A stretch of 64,000 nt of DNA from Amycolatopsis tolypomycina (GTDB taxonomy: Bacteria > Actinomycetota > Actinomycetes > Mycobacteriales > Pseudonocardiaceae), in the NCBI RefSeq assembly GCF_900105945.1, contig NZ_FNSO01000003.1, forward strand, positions 620,001 through 684,000, in the 5' to 3' direction. Positions 8,626 through 20,158 of this stretch are shown in pieces. The position numbers and the translations under genes were made by a program. Under the pieces are notes generated by a model. The model made no database searches. It saw nothing but the letters and a program-made list of their open reading frames with translations, and was not told the DNA's origin. Position 1 is the stretch's first letter; the number at the start of each line of letters is the position of its first letter.

Positions 8626-8680
8626 TGCTTTCCAGGTGTGTCGTAGGCCGAAATGTGATAGTCGGGTGCGGGCCGGGTGA

Positions 8681-10435
<1,755 letters not shown>

Positions 10436-10439
<4 letters not shown>

Positions 10440-11398
10440 GCGAGACGACCGAGCAGCGCAACAGCGACGAAACTGCCGTGACGCCTGAGGCTGTTGTCGA
10501 GCCGACGGCGGCACGTGGCCCGTTGGGCCTGGTCGGCGGCGTCATCAAGACGGCGCGGCCGCGGCAGTGGGTGAAGAACGTCCTGGTCTTCGCGGCCCCG
10601 TTCTTCGCGTTCTCGAAGTCGACCGACCGCACCGGTCTGCTGATCGACGCGATCATCGCCTTCGTGGCATTCTCGCTGGTGGCGAGCTCGGTCTACCTCA
10701 TCAACGACGCCATCGACGTCGAGGCCGACCGCGCCCACCCGACCAAGCGCAACCGGCCCATCGCGGCCGGGATCGTGCCGGTCCCCGTCGCGTACGGGGC
10801 CGCGGTCGTGTTCTTCCTGGCCGGCCTCGGCGTGTCGTTCCTCGCCAGCTGGCAGCTGGCGGTCGTGCTGGGGGTCTACGAGGCCGTCCAGCTCGGCTAC
10901 TGCTTCGGCCTGAAGCACCAGCCGGTGGTCGACCTGGCCATCGTCGGCTCGGGCTTCCTGATGCGCTCCATCGCCGGTGGCGTGGCGGGCGGCATCGCGC
11001 TGTCCCAGTGGTTCCTGCTGGTCACGGCGTTCGGCTCGCTGTTCATGGTGGCGGGCAAGCGCTACGCGGAGATCATGCTGTTCGAGCGGACGGGCGCGAA
11101 GATCCGCTCGTCGCTGAAGAAGTATTCGGCCAGCTACCTGCGGTTCGTCTGGGCGACGTCGGCGGCGATCCTGATCATGTCGTACTGCCTGTGGGCGTTC
11201 GAGATCCGCCAGACCGAGCACAACTCGGTGTGGGCGCTGATTTCGATGGTCCCGTTCCTGGTGGCGGTGCTCCGGTACGCGGTCGACGTCGACGGCGGCA
11301 TCGCGGGCGAGCCCGAGGAGATCGCGCTCAAGGACCGCATCCTGCAGGTGCTGGGCGCGACCTGGGTCATCACGCTGTTCCTGTCGTTCTACCTGTGA
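10436..11398 (+). CDS. ubiA: Decaprenyl-phosphate phosphoribosyltransferase (UbiA family, DPPR synthase)
   Basis: 320 residues with about nine membrane helices. It would join phosphoribosyl pyrophosphate to decaprenyl phosphate, the first committed step toward the arabinose donor DPA. The first Asp-rich motif N-D-x2-D-x3-D lies at about 90-98, and a second motif Y-A-V-D-V-D-G follows near 280. The N-terminal 35 residues are a hydrophilic tail. The ATGA overlap with the PAP2 gene and the glf context match Rv3806c. Confidence 0.93.
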
Positions 11399-11505
11399 CC
11401 CATTGCGGATCGACAGGTTCGCTACAGGTCACGCACAGCTGAGCGGCGCACCCTGAGGTGGTGGGGGCGGGCACTGCGCCCGTCCCCGTGACCACAGGAG
11501 CGACC

Positions 11506-12249
11506 ATGAACGACCAGCCGCGCGAGGAGAAGGCCCCGGACCGGGCCGAGCAGCCGACTGTCGAGCAGCCCACACCGGCCGCCGAGCCGACAGCGATGCA
11601 CGAGACCCCGGCCGCGGCCGCTGCTTCCGGCCAAGGGGATGCCGCCACCGCGCCTGCCGCAGGTGAGCCGGGTTCGCCGGCCGCCACCCCTGCCGCGGGA
11701 GCGCCGGGTTCGCCGGCAATTGGCCCCGCCGCAGGCCCGGCCGAACCCGCCGCCTCCGCCCCTGCTGCGGGAGCGGCCGCCGGGCCGGGTTCGCCAACCG
11801 CCGCGTCCGGCCAGGGGGATGCCGCCACCGCGCCTGCCGCAGGCCCGGCCGCCGGGCCGGGTGCCGCCGCGGCCGGGCCCGCCGCCTCCGGTGCCACCCC
11901 GGCCGCCCAGAGCGCCGCGCACGGGCAGCAGCCGCCGCCCGCCCCCGGCCAGCCCTACGGCGCCTGGAACCCACCTCCCGCCGCCCCGCGGCCGCCCGGT
12001 GGCTTCCGGCGGTTCGTTGGCCACCGCGCCACCCAGCTCGTCGGCGTCGGCGTGCTCGGCATGCTGGTCGGCGCCGGGATCGTCGGCGGGATCGCGGCCG
12101 CGAGCCACCACGGTCCCCGGGACGGCCGGCCCGGCATCCACCGCCAGTACAACGGCCCCAACCAGGGCTTCGACGGCCGCGGCCCCGGCTTCGGCGGCCG
12201 CGGCAACGCCGGCTCGAACAACGGCTCCGGAGCCGGCGACGGCATCTGA
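11506..12249 (+). CDS. Ala/Pro/Gly-rich single-pass membrane protein
   Basis: 247 residues. The first 150 are low-complexity Ala/Gly/Pro with an internal duplication (A-S-G-Q-G-D-A-A-T-A-P-A-A-G occurs twice, about 60 residues apart, and the DNA repeats too at about 11624 and 11803). One transmembrane helix lies at about 177-200, followed by a Gly/Asn/Arg-rich tail. ATG at 11506 has ACAGGAG upstream. It may be a wall-associated anchor protein, but no family or activity is recognised. Confidence 0.7.
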   Translation: MNDQPREEKAPDRAEQPTVEQPTPAAEPTAMHETPAAAAASGQGDAATAPAAGEPGSPAATPAAGAPGSPAIGPAAGPAEPAASAPAAGAAAGPGSPTAASGQGDAATAPAAGPAAGPGAAAAGPAASGATPAAQSAAHGQQPPPAPGQPYGAWNPPPAAPRPPGGFRRFVGHRATQLVGVGVLGMLVGAGIVGGIAAASHHGPRDGRPGIHRQYNGPNQGFDGRGPGFGGRGNAGSNNGSGAGDGI

Positions 12250-12256
12250 CCCCACT

Positions 12257-12314
12257 GTGGCCTAGGCCACCCGTACCCCGCTCAGATCACAGAAGCATCA
12301 CGAGCGGGGTACGG
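12257..12314. promoter_or_regulatory. Palindrome plus 13-bp hairpin abutting the next start
   Basis: A 14-bp palindrome (12257-12270) is followed directly by a 13-bp perfect inverted repeat (12271-12283 with 12302-12314, 18-base loop). The right arm holds the G-rich stretch nearest to the start of the AftB-like gene. It could act as terminator of the preceding gene or as a hairpin masking the ribosome binding site. Confidence 0.55.
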
Positions 12315-12322
12315 TGGCCGGG

Positions 12323-13840
12323 ATGCGAAGCGCCTCCGCAGAACTCCCCAACGCCGTCCGCGCGCTGCCGACGGCCGTTCCCGTCGCCCGTTCGTGGGCC
12401 CTGCCGGTGGGCGCCGCGGCGGCCTCCGTGCTGGTGTTCGCCCTGGTCAGCGGGCATCTCATCGATGACACCTACATCACGCTGTCCTACGCGAAGAACC
12501 TCGCCTTCCACGGGCACTGGGGCCTGATCGAACAGGGGACGGCGAACACCGCGACGTCCCCGCTGAACGTCCTGGCCCTCGGCGCGGTCACGTTCGTCGT
12601 GCGCGACGCCGTGCTGGCCGCCGGCGTCGTGTTCGTCGCCGCGCAGGTGCTGCTCGTGCTGGGCCTGCGCCGCCTGGGCGAGCGCACCGGCCTGCCGGCC
12701 GCGTTCGCGCCGCTGACGTTCGCGTTGCTGCTGCTCAACCCGCTGCTGCTGTCCTCGATCGGCCTGGAGGTGGCGCTCGGCGCGACCGGCGTCGTGTGGA
12801 CGCTGGTCTACGCGGGGGAGCGCCACGCGGGCCGGCTGGGCGTCGTGATCGGGCTGCTCGCGCTCGTCCGGATCGACCTGCTGCTGATCGCCGGAGTGCT
12901 GTTCGCCGCCCGCCGGGAGTTCTGGACCGGCATCTGGCGAACCGCGTTCGCCGCGCTCGCGGTGACGCTGCCGTGGTTCGGGTTCAGCTGGGTCGTGCTC
13001 GGCTCGGCCGTGCCGGACACGCTCGTCATCAAGATCAGCCAGCAGTCGTGGGGACCGTTCACCTTCACCAACGGCCCGCTGCTGTACTGGCACAACTTCC
13101 CGGCCGCGGCGGCGCTGTCGTTCCTGCCGCTGCTGCTCGGCGGCCTCGCCGGAATCGCCTGGATCGTCCAGTACCGCCGCGGCTCCGCGACGGCCCGCCG
13201 CCTGACGCCGTTCGCGGCGCTCGCCGTCGCCGGCGCCCTGCACTACCTGGCCTACAGCCGGCTCGGCGTGCCGCCCTACCACTGGTACTACGCGCCGAGC
13301 ATCATCGGCGCCACGATCTTCCTGGCCGCCTGCGCGTCGGCGGTCCCGGAGCGCGTGCGCCGCGCGACCTGGACGGCGGCCGGCGCGGCGCTCGTGGCGA
13401 GCGCCGCCGTGTACGCGCTGCCGGGCCTGCCCCGCCAGTTCGCGCCGATCACGAGCAACCACGCGTCGACGACGGAGTACCGCGAGATCGGCCACGAGCT
13501 GGCGGCCATCGCCCACGGCCGCAAGGTCGAGACGGCGGGCGAGGTCGGCGCGCTGGCGTACGCGTGCGACTGCGAGCTGGTCGACGAGTTCTCCGACCGC
13601 GGCGCGGTCGACCCGGCCATCACCGAGACGAAGCGCCGCAGCGGCGACCTCGGCCGGGCGCTGCTGGAGGCCAACTTCCACAACTTCGACCACAGCGTGG
13701 CCCCGATCAGCCCGGACCTGGTCCTGGCGACCACCCGCCGCACCCCGCCGCGGACGGCGCTGGCGAGCTGGCACATCGACTCACCGTGGGTGGGCAGCCA
13801 GAACCTCTACCTGGTCCCCGCCCATGCCGTCGGCGGCTGA
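12323..13840 (+). CDS. AftB-like GT-C membrane arabinosyltransferase (probable)
   Basis: About 505 residues with some ten membrane helices. After the first helix comes L-I-D-D-T-Y-I-T-L-S-Y-A-K-N (Asp-Asp at residues 48-49), the paired-acid motif of GT-C enzymes using polyprenyl-phosphate sugars, then N-T-A-T-S-P-L-N. This layout resembles AftB (Rv3805c), which follows ubiA in M. tuberculosis as this gene does, but it is about 120 residues shorter than AftB. A GTG at 12314 is an alternative start. The transferred sugar is inferred to be arabinofuranose. Confidence 0.65.
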   Translation: MRSASAELPNAVRALPTAVPVARSWALPVGAAAASVLVFALVSGHLIDDTYITLSYAKNLAFHGHWGLIEQGTANTATSPLNVLALGAVTFVVRDAVLAAGVVFVAAQVLLVLGLRRLGERTGLPAAFAPLTFALLLLNPLLLSSIGLEVALGATGVVWTLVYAGERHAGRLGVVIGLLALVRIDLLLIAGVLFAARREFWTGIWRTAFAALAVTLPWFGFSWVVLGSAVPDTLVIKISQQSWGPFTFTNGPLLYWHNFPAAAALSFLPLLLGGLAGIAWIVQYRRGSATARRLTPFAALAVAGALHYLAYSRLGVPPYHWYYAPSIIGATIFLAACASAVPERVRRATWTAAGAALVASAAVYALPGLPRQFAPITSNHASTTEYREIGHELAAIAHGRKVETAGEVGALAYACDCELVDEFSDRGAVDPAITETKRRSGDLGRALLEANFHNFDHSVAPISPDLVLATTRRTPPRTALASWHIDSPWVGSQNLYLVPAHAVGG

Positions 13841-13845
13841 GAGCC

Positions 13846-15117
13846 TCAGGCCCGTGACAGGGCGCGTGCCACCTTCATGGCCGCGAGCGCCTCGCGCAGG
13901 AACACCGCCGAGCCGTCCGCGAACCCGAACCGGATCGAGGGCGACGGCGGGAAGCTGGGGCCGCCGGGTACCGCGTCCAGCCGGGTGACCACCCGCGGAT
14001 CGAACTCCTCCGCCGTGGTGAACGGCCCGCCGGTGCCGCCGGCCAAGCGGCTCGTCGGGTAGACGATGGCGAGCCGCTGGTGCGTCCAGGTCAGCCGCGC
14101 GTGGCCGCCGCTGCCGGCGAAGTGGTCGGCCAGCCGGACGGCGACCTGGCCCGGGTCGTCGGCGATGGCCCAGTAACCGAGCGCCGGGTCGTCGGCCCAG
14201 TGCTCGTCCGAGACGGCGTCGGTGGGCAACGGCCAGCGTGGCGTTCCGTCGGTGACCGCCGGTACCTCGCGCGCGGGCACGTACGGCGCGTGCCGGACGC
14301 CGCCGAGCCGCAGCCCGACGTGCGCGTGGTACGGCGGGCAGCCCAGCCGCAGCACCTCGCCGGAGCGCAGCCAGTGCCCGTGGTACTCGCGCTCGATGAT
14401 TTCGTCGACCTTTTCGGCGGTTCTCACCTCGAGGTCCGCCCCCGTCCGCTCCTCGAGGAAGTCGAGCCCGGAACCGTCCACAAGAGACACGCGCAGCACC
14501 GGCTTGCGGCCGCGCTTCGCCCGGTCCACCCGCGCGATCCGCGCGCCGGGGAGCTCGGCGACGGGGACGAACTCCCGCAGCCCGATCGGTTCGCCTTCGC
14601 GGTTCTCGCCGTAGGTCTTCGTGCGGTCGGTGAGGATCTCGGCGACGTCCTTGCCGAACTTCGCGACGCCGCGGCCGAAGCCGATCGCCTTGCCCAGCAA
14701 CGACTTCTCCGCCTCGGGTGCCGGTTCCGGCGGGGGCACCGGCGCGTCGAGCACCAGCAGCCGCGCTCGCGTCAGCACCCAGAGCCGCTGGATCGCGGCG
14801 CGCGCCGGGAGGCCGCGCAGGAACTCGTGCGCGAGCACGCCCGCACGGTCGCCGAACGCGATCACCTGCGGGGGCGGCGGCTTGTCGGACCCGCTGTCGT
14901 CCCCGCCCGCGATCGCTTCGAGCACGAAGTCGCCCGCGAACCCGGCCGCGCCGGAGCCGAGCTTGCGCAGCAGGCTCTTGTCCGGCTGGCCGAGCGCGGT
15001 CAGGCCGCGCACGTCGTAGTTGAGCACCCGGCCGTACGCCGCCCACTGCGGCGGTTCGCCGGGGCGGAGGTACGGCCGGGCCTGGGTGGCCGCGCCGAGG
15101 GGGTCGGAGAGGTTCAG
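13846..15117 (-). CDS. Uncharacterised protein coupled to dprE2
   Basis: About 423 residues, soluble, no family recognised. A Lys-rich linker near 150-175 separates an N-terminal region from a central domain; an [10 protein letters not shown] segment follows in the C-terminal half. The frame opens directly after dprE2: a CTG at 15117 overlaps the dprE2 stop as CTGA. A rare CTG start would be needed; the next clean start is GTG at 15027. Its position makes it a fourth partner of the dprE1-dprE2 transcript. Possibly a stress or membrane-quality-control protein, but this is a guess. Confidence 0.6.
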   Translation of the reverse strand: MNLSDPLGAATQARPYLRPGEPPQWAAYGRVLNYDVRGLTALGQPDKSLLRKLGSGAAGFAGDFVLEAIAGGDDSGSDKPPPPQVIAFGDRAGVLAHEFLRGLPARAAIQRLWVLTRARLLVLDAPVPPPEPAPEAEKSLLGKAIGFGRGVAKFGKDVAEILTDRTKTYGENREGEPIGLREFVPVAELPGARIARVDRAKRGRKPVLRVSLVDGSGLDFLEERTGADLEVRTAEKVDEIIEREYHGHWLRSGEVLRLGCPPYHAHVGLRLGGVRHAPYVPAREVPAVTDGTPRWPLPTDAVSDEHWADDPALGYWAIADDPGQVAVRLADHFAGSGGHARLTWTHQRLAIVYPTSRLAGGTGGPFTTAEEFDPRVVTRLDAVPGGPSFPPSPSIRFGFADGSAVFLREALAAMKVARALSRA

Positions 15118-15869
15118 ATCGGCAGCTTGCGGAAGATCGGCCGCGGCACGTGCCGCAGCACCGACATCACCAACCGGAACGGCGCCGGCGCCCACACGAG
15201 CTCCTTGCCCGCCCGGGCGGCGCCGACCGCGATCTCGGCCACCTGCTCGGCCGTCTGCGCCAGCGGCGCGTCCTTCAGGCCCTCGGTCATCTTCGTCTTC
15301 ACGTGACCCGGGCGGACGACCGTCACCTGCACCCCGAACGGCGCCAGAGCCTCGCCGAGGCCCAGGTAGAACCCGTCGAAACCGGCCTTCGTCGAGCCGT
15401 ACACGAAGTTGGACCGGCGGACGCGCTCGCCCGCCACCGACGACAGCGCGATCACCGTGCCGTGGCCCTGCGCCTTCAGCTTCTCCGACAGCGCCACCCC
15501 GACCGACACCGCCGCCGTGTAGTTCACCGTCGCCAGCTCGACGGCCTTCGCGTGGTCCTGCCAGACCTCTTCCGGGTCGCCGAGCAGCCCGAACGCCACG
15601 ACCGCCACGTCGATGTCGCCGCCCTCGAACGCCTTGGCCAGCACACCGGGGTGCGAGGCCGTGTCCGCAGCGTCGAATTCCACTGTGGACACCTCGGCGC
15701 CGCGGTCCTTCAGGCGCTGGGCGGCCGCCTCCAGCCGGGGCGACGGCCGGGCGGCCAGCACGACCCGCAGCGGCTTCTCGGCGAGGTACTTCTCGGCGAT
15801 CGCCAGCGCGATGTCGGACGTGCCGCCGAGCAGGAGCAGGGACTGGGGGTTGCCCACCGCGTCGATCAC
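15114..15869 (-). CDS. dprE2: Decaprenylphosphoryl-2-keto-ribose reductase
   Basis: 251 residues, short-chain dehydrogenase fold. NAD(P)H binding motif G-G-T-S-D-I-A at about 15-21; catalytic Ser in A-L-S-S-V-A and Y-x3-K as Y-G-S-T-K. With DprE1 it epimerises decaprenylphosphoryl-ribose to decaprenylphosphoryl-arabinose, the only arabinan donor. The GTG start at 15869 overlaps the dprE1 stop by 4 bases. Confidence 0.96.
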   Translation of the reverse strand: MIDAVGNPQSLLLLGGTSDIALAIAEKYLAEKPLRVVLAARPSPRLEAAAQRLKDRGAEVSTVEFDAADTASHPGVLAKAFEGGDIDVAVVAFGLLGDPEEVWQDHAKAVELATVNYTAAVSVGVALSEKLKAQGHGTVIALSSVAGERVRRSNFVYGSTKAGFDGFYLGLGEALAPFGVQVTVVRPGHVKTKMTEGLKDAPLAQTAEQVAEIAVGAARAGKELVWAPAPFRLVMSVLRHVPRPIFRKLPI

Positions 15870-17236
15870 AGTTCGAGCCTCCGGCTCATGTCAGAGGCGA
15901 AAACGCCTTCGGGGTCGATGGAAGCGCGCACCTTGCGCCACTCTTCGAGGCGCGGGTACATCTTCGCGAACGTCTCGGGCGAGGTGCGCGAGTCCTTCGC
16001 CGTGTACAGCCGGCCGCCCAGTTCCAGGACGTCTTCGTCGAGTTCCTGGCAGAACCGGCTCAGGCCGTCCTTGATCGGGAAGTCGACGCAGACCATCCAG
16101 CCCGGGTGCGGGAACGACAGCGGCGCCGCGTTGCCCTCGCCCATCCGCTTGAAGACGTTGAGGAAGGACACGTGTCCCGACTCGGCGATCTTCCGGACGA
16201 TGTTCCGCAGCGGCTCGTGCGCGTTCAGCGGCGTCGAGAACTGGTACTGCAGGAAACCCTTCGAGCCGTAGGCCCGGTTCCACTCGCCGAACATGTCGAG
16301 CGGGTGGTAGAAGGCCGTCAGGTTCTGGATCACGCCGCGGGCTTCCTTCGGCGTCTTCCGGTAGTACAGCTCGCCGATGGTGCCGAAGGTCAGCTTGTTG
16401 GCCAGGCCGTTCGGGAAGACGTCCGGCAGGGTCGCCAGCTGCGGGGCGTCGAACTTCAGCGGGTTCGCGCGCAGCTTGGGCGGCAGTTCGTCCAGCTTGG
16501 CGAGCGAGCCGCGGCCGAAGGCGGCGCGGCCGAGCTTCGAGCCGGTGGAGATCGTGTCGAACCACGCCGACGAGTACGTGTAGTTGTCGTCGGAGCCGTT
16601 GCTGACCAGTTCGAGCGTCTCGTCGAGGTTGTTCGTGCGCTCGTTGTCCGCGAGGAAGTACGCGGTCTCCGTCTTGGTCATCCGGATCTTCGCCCGGACG
16701 ATGATGCCGGTCAGGCCGATGCCGGCCACGGTCGCCCAGAACAGCTCGGCGTCCGGGCCCTCCGGGGTCAGCGTGCGGATCTGCCCGTCGGCGGTGATCA
16801 GGTCCATCGACACGACGTGGTTGCCGAAGCTGCCCGCGCTGTGGTGGTTCTTGCCGTGGATGTCGTTGGCGATCGCGCCGCCGATCGTCACCTGGCGCGT
16901 GCCCGGCAGCACCGGGACCCACAGGCCGTACGGCAGCGCCTCGCGCATCAGCTGGTCGAGGCTGACACCGGCGTCGAGGTCGACGAGCGCGGTGTCCGGG
17001 TCGATCGAGTGGATCCGGTTGAGCGCCGTCATGTCGACGACGAGGCCGCCGGCGTTCTGCGCCGGGTCGCCGTAGGACCGGCCGAGGCCGCGCGCGATCA
17101 CGCCGCGTGCACCGGCCTGGGCCACGGCGCGCGCGATGGTCTCTACGTCCGGCGTGGTCAAGACGTCGGCGATGGTCGGTGCGGTCCGCGCCCAGCCCAT
17201 GAGCGTGCGACGCTGTGTGTTGGGTACGTGGGTCAC
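15866..17236 (-). CDS. dprE1: Decaprenylphosphoryl-beta-D-ribose 2'-oxidase
   Basis: 456 residues, FAD-dependent oxidase of the VAO family, close in length to the 461-residue M. tuberculosis enzyme. The FAD-binding half has R-G-L-G-R-S-Y-G-D at about 49-57 and D-I-H-G-K-N-H-H at 125-132. In the substrate domain Cys383 (P-G-W-M-V-C-V-D-F) aligns with Cys387, the residue attacked by benzothiazinones, and Lys414 in Y-T-A-K-D-S-R aligns with Lys418. GTG at 17236 is the start; divergent from the GtrA gene. Confidence 0.97.
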   Translation of the reverse strand: MTHVPNTQRRTLMGWARTAPTIADVLTTPDVETIARAVAQAGARGVIARGLGRSYGDPAQNAGGLVVDMTALNRIHSIDPDTALVDLDAGVSLDQLMREALPYGLWVPVLPGTRQVTIGGAIANDIHGKNHHSAGSFGNHVVSMDLITADGQIRTLTPEGPDAELFWATVAGIGLTGIIVRAKIRMTKTETAYFLADNERTNNLDETLELVSNGSDDNYTYSSAWFDTISTGSKLGRAAFGRGSLAKLDELPPKLRANPLKFDAPQLATLPDVFPNGLANKLTFGTIGELYYRKTPKEARGVIQNLTAFYHPLDMFGEWNRAYGSKGFLQYQFSTPLNAHEPLRNIVRKIAESGHVSFLNVFKRMGEGNAAPLSFPHPGWMVCVDFPIKDGLSRFCQELDEDVLELGGRLYTAKDSRTSPETFAKMYPRLEEWRKVRASIDPEGVFASDMSRRLEL

Positions 17237-17361
17237 TCGACCAGGGTAGCCACGCCCAACCACGCCCGGAACGTGACCCTGAAGTGCCCATCTCTACACT
17301 TTGCGCATCAAGGCACAAGCGCCCGCGCGGGTGACCATGACTCAGGTGACGAGGTAATGCA

Positions 17362-17829
17362 GTGGTGGCGACCGATCCGCAAGCCGACATAGCGGCTGCG
17401 CAGTCCTCCCCAGGACTGCTGGGCCAGCTCATCCGCTTCGCCCTGATCGGGGGCTTCTGCGCCCTCGTCGACCTGGGCACCTACACGCTGCTGACGCAGG
17501 TGGCCGGGATGGCCACCTCACCGTGGGTCGACATCGCCCGCGCTATCTCTTTCATCGTGGGCACGACCACGGCGTTCTTCCTGAACCGGAAGTTCACCTT
17601 CGCCGGCGGGCGCCGCGACGGGAAGGCGCAGATCGGCTCGTTCGTCCTGCTCTACACCGTGACGTTCTTCGTCGCGGTCGGGGTGAACCAGCTGGCCCTG
17701 CAGGTGCTGCCCGAGTCCGCGTGGCAGCACACCCTGTGCTGGGCCGTGTCGCAGGCCACCGCCACCGTGATCAATTTCGTGATGCTCAAGTGGGTCGTTT
17801 TCCGCGAGCCGTCGACCAAGGAGAACTGA
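17362..17829 (+). CDS. GtrA-family membrane protein (Rv3789-like)
   Basis: 155 residues with four predicted membrane helices, including F-A-L-I-G-G-F-C-A-L-V-D-L near the N terminus and F-F-L-N-R-K-F-T-F after helix 2, the GtrA signature. GtrA proteins are linked to flipping or handling of polyprenyl-phosphate sugars; Rv3789 lies beside dprE1 in mycobacteria and is implicated in arabinan synthesis. The gene is divergent from dprE1 and six bases upstream of glfT2. GAGGT lies upstream of the GTG. Confidence 0.88.
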   Translation: MVATDPQADIAAAQSSPGLLGQLIRFALIGGFCALVDLGTYTLLTQVAGMATSPWVDIARAISFIVGTTTAFFLNRKFTFAGGRRDGKAQIGSFVLLYTVTFFVAVGVNQLALQVLPESAWQHTLCWAVSQATATVINFVMLKWVVFREPSTKEN

Positions 17830-17835
17830 GGAACC

Positions 17836-19755
17836 ATGCCCGGTAAGACAGCCACCCCGGCGCCGGCCACCGAAGCCGGCGCGGCCGCCGAGACGCGGTT
17901 CACCGAGCACACTCCGCAGGGCCGCCTGACGGCGCAGCGCGGGCTCTACGCCGGCCCCGCGCCGATCGTCAGCAAGGACCTGTACGCCGAGCTCGAGTGG
18001 GGTTCGGCCGTGCGGGAACGTGCGTCGATCACCCTCGAGCCCGCCTCCAAGGTGTCGGGCAACACGTACTTCGGCCGGTTCCCGGCCAGCTACTGGCAGC
18101 GCTGGACGACGGTGACCGAGGTCTCGGTCGAGGCGGTCGTCACCGGCACCGGCCTGCTGTCCATGGGCGCTTCCGACGTCGAGGGCGAGCCCCGCGTGGT
18201 GGCCGCCGAGCAGGTCAAGGACGCCAAGCAGGCGAAGGTGGCGCTGACCGGCAAGCTGGACAAGTTCTACGACGGCGGCGCGCTCTGGCTCGACCTCGAG
18301 ACCGAGGGCGGCCAGACGCTGCGCGTCGAGCAGGTCCGCTGGACGGTCGAGGCCCCGGAGAAGATCCGCCCGACCGCGGTGACCATCTGCACGATGAACC
18401 GCGCCGACGACTGCCTCAAGAACCTCCAGGCCCTCGCCGCGGACGTCTCCTCGCTGGACACCCTGGACGCGATCTACGTCGCCGACCAGGGCACCGACCT
18501 CGTCGAGTCGCGCGACGGCTTCGAGCAGGCCGCCAAGGACCTCGGCGAGAAGCTGCACTACATCAAGCAGCCGAACCTCGGCGGCGCCGGCGGCTTCACC
18601 CGCGGCCTCTTCGAGGTGGCCGGGCACACCGCGACCGAGCACGCGAACGTCCTGTTCATGGACGACGACGTGCTGCTCGAGCCGGACCTGGTGATCCGGA
18701 TGACGGCGTTCTCCAACCGCGCCGCCAACCCGATCATCGTCGGCGGCCAGATGCTGAACCTGTTCCACCCGAACCAGCTGCACGTCGGCGCCGAGTACGC
18801 GCGGCTCAACACGCTGGAGCCGGGCCAGCCGGTCGAGCACTCGCTGTCCACCGCCGACCTGCTCGGCGTGGACGAGGAGACGCTGAAGCCGAACCGCCAG
18901 GAGCGCCGTCTCGACGCCGGCTACAACGGCTGGTGGTCGTGCCTGATCCCCTACGAGGTCGTCCAGGCCACCGGCTACCCGCTGCCGTTCTTCTTCCAGT
19001 GGGACGACGCCGAGTACTCCTACCGGGCCCGCGCGCACGGCTTCCCGACCGTCACCCTGCCGGGTGCGGGCGTGTGGCACGCCGACTTCCACATGAAGGA
19101 CTGGGACGAGTGGCACCGGTACTTCAACCTGCGCAACTCGATCATCACCGCGGCGCTGCACTCGCCGTTCAACCTGAACCTGCTTTCGCGGGTGCTCATC
19201 GCGCAGCTGGTCCGCTACCTGCTCGGCATGCAGTACGGCCTGTCGGCCACGCTGATCAAGGCCGTCGAGGACTTCCTGAAGGGCCCCGAGGTCCTGCGTG
19301 ACGGCGGTGTCGAGGCGATGCAGGAGATCCGCCGCATCCGCGACAACTACCCGGAGACCAAGCGCCACAAGGCGACCGACGTCCCGGGCATCGCGTCCAA
19401 CGACATCGGCATCATCAACAGCGCGCCGCGGCCCAGCATGCAGCGCCTGGTGCTGATCAAGCGGGTCCTCGACCGGGTGCTCGGCCGCAGCCGCTTCGGG
19501 CTCGGCGCGGTGCCGATCGACGAGGCCAACTGGTGGCACATCGCGCTGTTCGACACCGCGGTCGTCACCGACGCCAGCCAGGAAGGCGTCCGCGTCCGGT
19601 CCTACGACCGGGTGAAGATGTTCGCGCTGGCCAAGCAGGGCGCGCGGGTCATCCAGCGGCTCCGCAAGGAAGGCGCGGCGGTGCAGGAGCAGTACAAGCG
19701 GGCCATGCCGGAGCTCACCTCGCGTGAGAACTGGAAGCGCCTGTACAAGCTCTGA
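17836..19755 (+). CDS. glfT2: Galactofuranosyltransferase GlfT2
   Basis: 639 residues. It polymerises the galactan backbone with alternating beta-1,5 and beta-1,6 galactofuranose. An N-terminal beta-rich domain (about 40-175) precedes a GT-A domain with the metal-binding D-D-D at 276-278, W-W-S-C, Q-W-D-D with Asp390-Asp391, and the metal ligand His415 in W-H-A-D-F. These match D256/D258, D371/D372 and H396 of the M. tuberculosis enzyme with a constant offset near 19-20. A helical C-terminal domain follows. Confidence 0.96.
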   Translation: MPGKTATPAPATEAGAAAETRFTEHTPQGRLTAQRGLYAGPAPIVSKDLYAELEWGSAVRERASITLEPASKVSGNTYFGRFPASYWQRWTTVTEVSVEAVVTGTGLLSMGASDVEGEPRVVAAEQVKDAKQAKVALTGKLDKFYDGGALWLDLETEGGQTLRVEQVRWTVEAPEKIRPTAVTICTMNRADDCLKNLQALAADVSSLDTLDAIYVADQGTDLVESRDGFEQAAKDLGEKLHYIKQPNLGGAGGFTRGLFEVAGHTATEHANVLFMDDDVLLEPDLVIRMTAFSNRAANPIIVGGQMLNLFHPNQLHVGAEYARLNTLEPGQPVEHSLSTADLLGVDEETLKPNRQERRLDAGYNGWWSCLIPYEVVQATGYPLPFFFQWDDAEYSYRARAHGFPTVTLPGAGVWHADFHMKDWDEWHRYFNLRNSIITAALHSPFNLNLLSRVLIAQLVRYLLGMQYGLSATLIKAVEDFLKGPEVLRDGGVEAMQEIRRIRDNYPETKRHKATDVPGIASNDIGIINSAPRPSMQRLVLIKRVLDRVLGRSRFGLGAVPIDEANWWHIALFDTAVVTDASQEGVRVRSYDRVKMFALAKQGARVIQRLRKEGAAVQEQYKRAMPELTSRENWKRLYKL

Positions 19756-19764
19756 TCGTGCTTC

Positions 19765-19803
19765 GCGAAGGCCGTCTCACGTACGTCGTGAGGCGGCCTT
19801 CGC
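19765..19803 (+). terminator. Terminator after glfT2
   Basis: A 17-bp stem (one G-U pair) with a 5-base loop starts ten bases after the glfT2 stop. The convergent gene at 19808 begins its stop just beyond, so it may serve both strands. Confidence 0.85.
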
Positions 19804-19807
19804 CGTG

Positions 19808-20053
19808 CTAGGAGTGCATGCCGAAGACCGTGCTCTTCCGGGCGAGGTCGTCGACGTACGCGGCGGCGACGTGGGCGAAGTTGATCGCGACCGGCGAGTG
19901 GTCCTTGGTGGTCACCGTTTCGACGGCGCCGTCCTCGACGAGCTGGGCGAGCCTGCCCGTCAGCCGTGCGGACTCTTCGGTGGTCAGCGCGAACAGCAGC
20001 GGTTCGCCGCCGGTCGCCAGGTGCAGGACGAGAGCGGGTTTCGGGTCAGCCAT
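19808..20053 (-). CDS. Small conserved hypothetical protein
   Basis: 81 residues: two beta-like strands (A-L-V-L-H-L-A, P-L-L-F-A-L), a helix with E-E-S-A-R-L, and a V-A-I-N-F-A-H-V-A-A-A-Y-V-D-D-L segment. Similar small proteins with an N-F-A-H-V-A core occur widely in actinomycetes, but I know no function. The ATG at 20053 (M-A-D-P-K) is preferred over an in-frame start further out because it removes an Arg-rich, unconserved-looking extension. Confidence 0.6.
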   Translation of the reverse strand: MADPKPALVLHLATGGEPLLFALTTEESARLTGRLAQLVEDGAVETVTTKDHSPVAINFAHVAAAYVDDLARKSTVFGMHS

Positions 20054-20158
20054 GCGTCCATCGGACCAGCGCCGATCTTGCCCCGGCAAGCAGGTTCGCT
20101 GAGGGCGGAGCTACGGTTTTCGCGAACGCCGGACTCATCCGCGGGGGGTTGGAAGCGA

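Noticed and set aside
5695-8646. A 983-codon open frame on the plus strand (and similar long frames elsewhere)
   Set aside because: It runs antisense to real genes, is extremely rich in Arg/Ala/Gly/Pro and shows no domain; it is a shadow of high-GC coding DNA.
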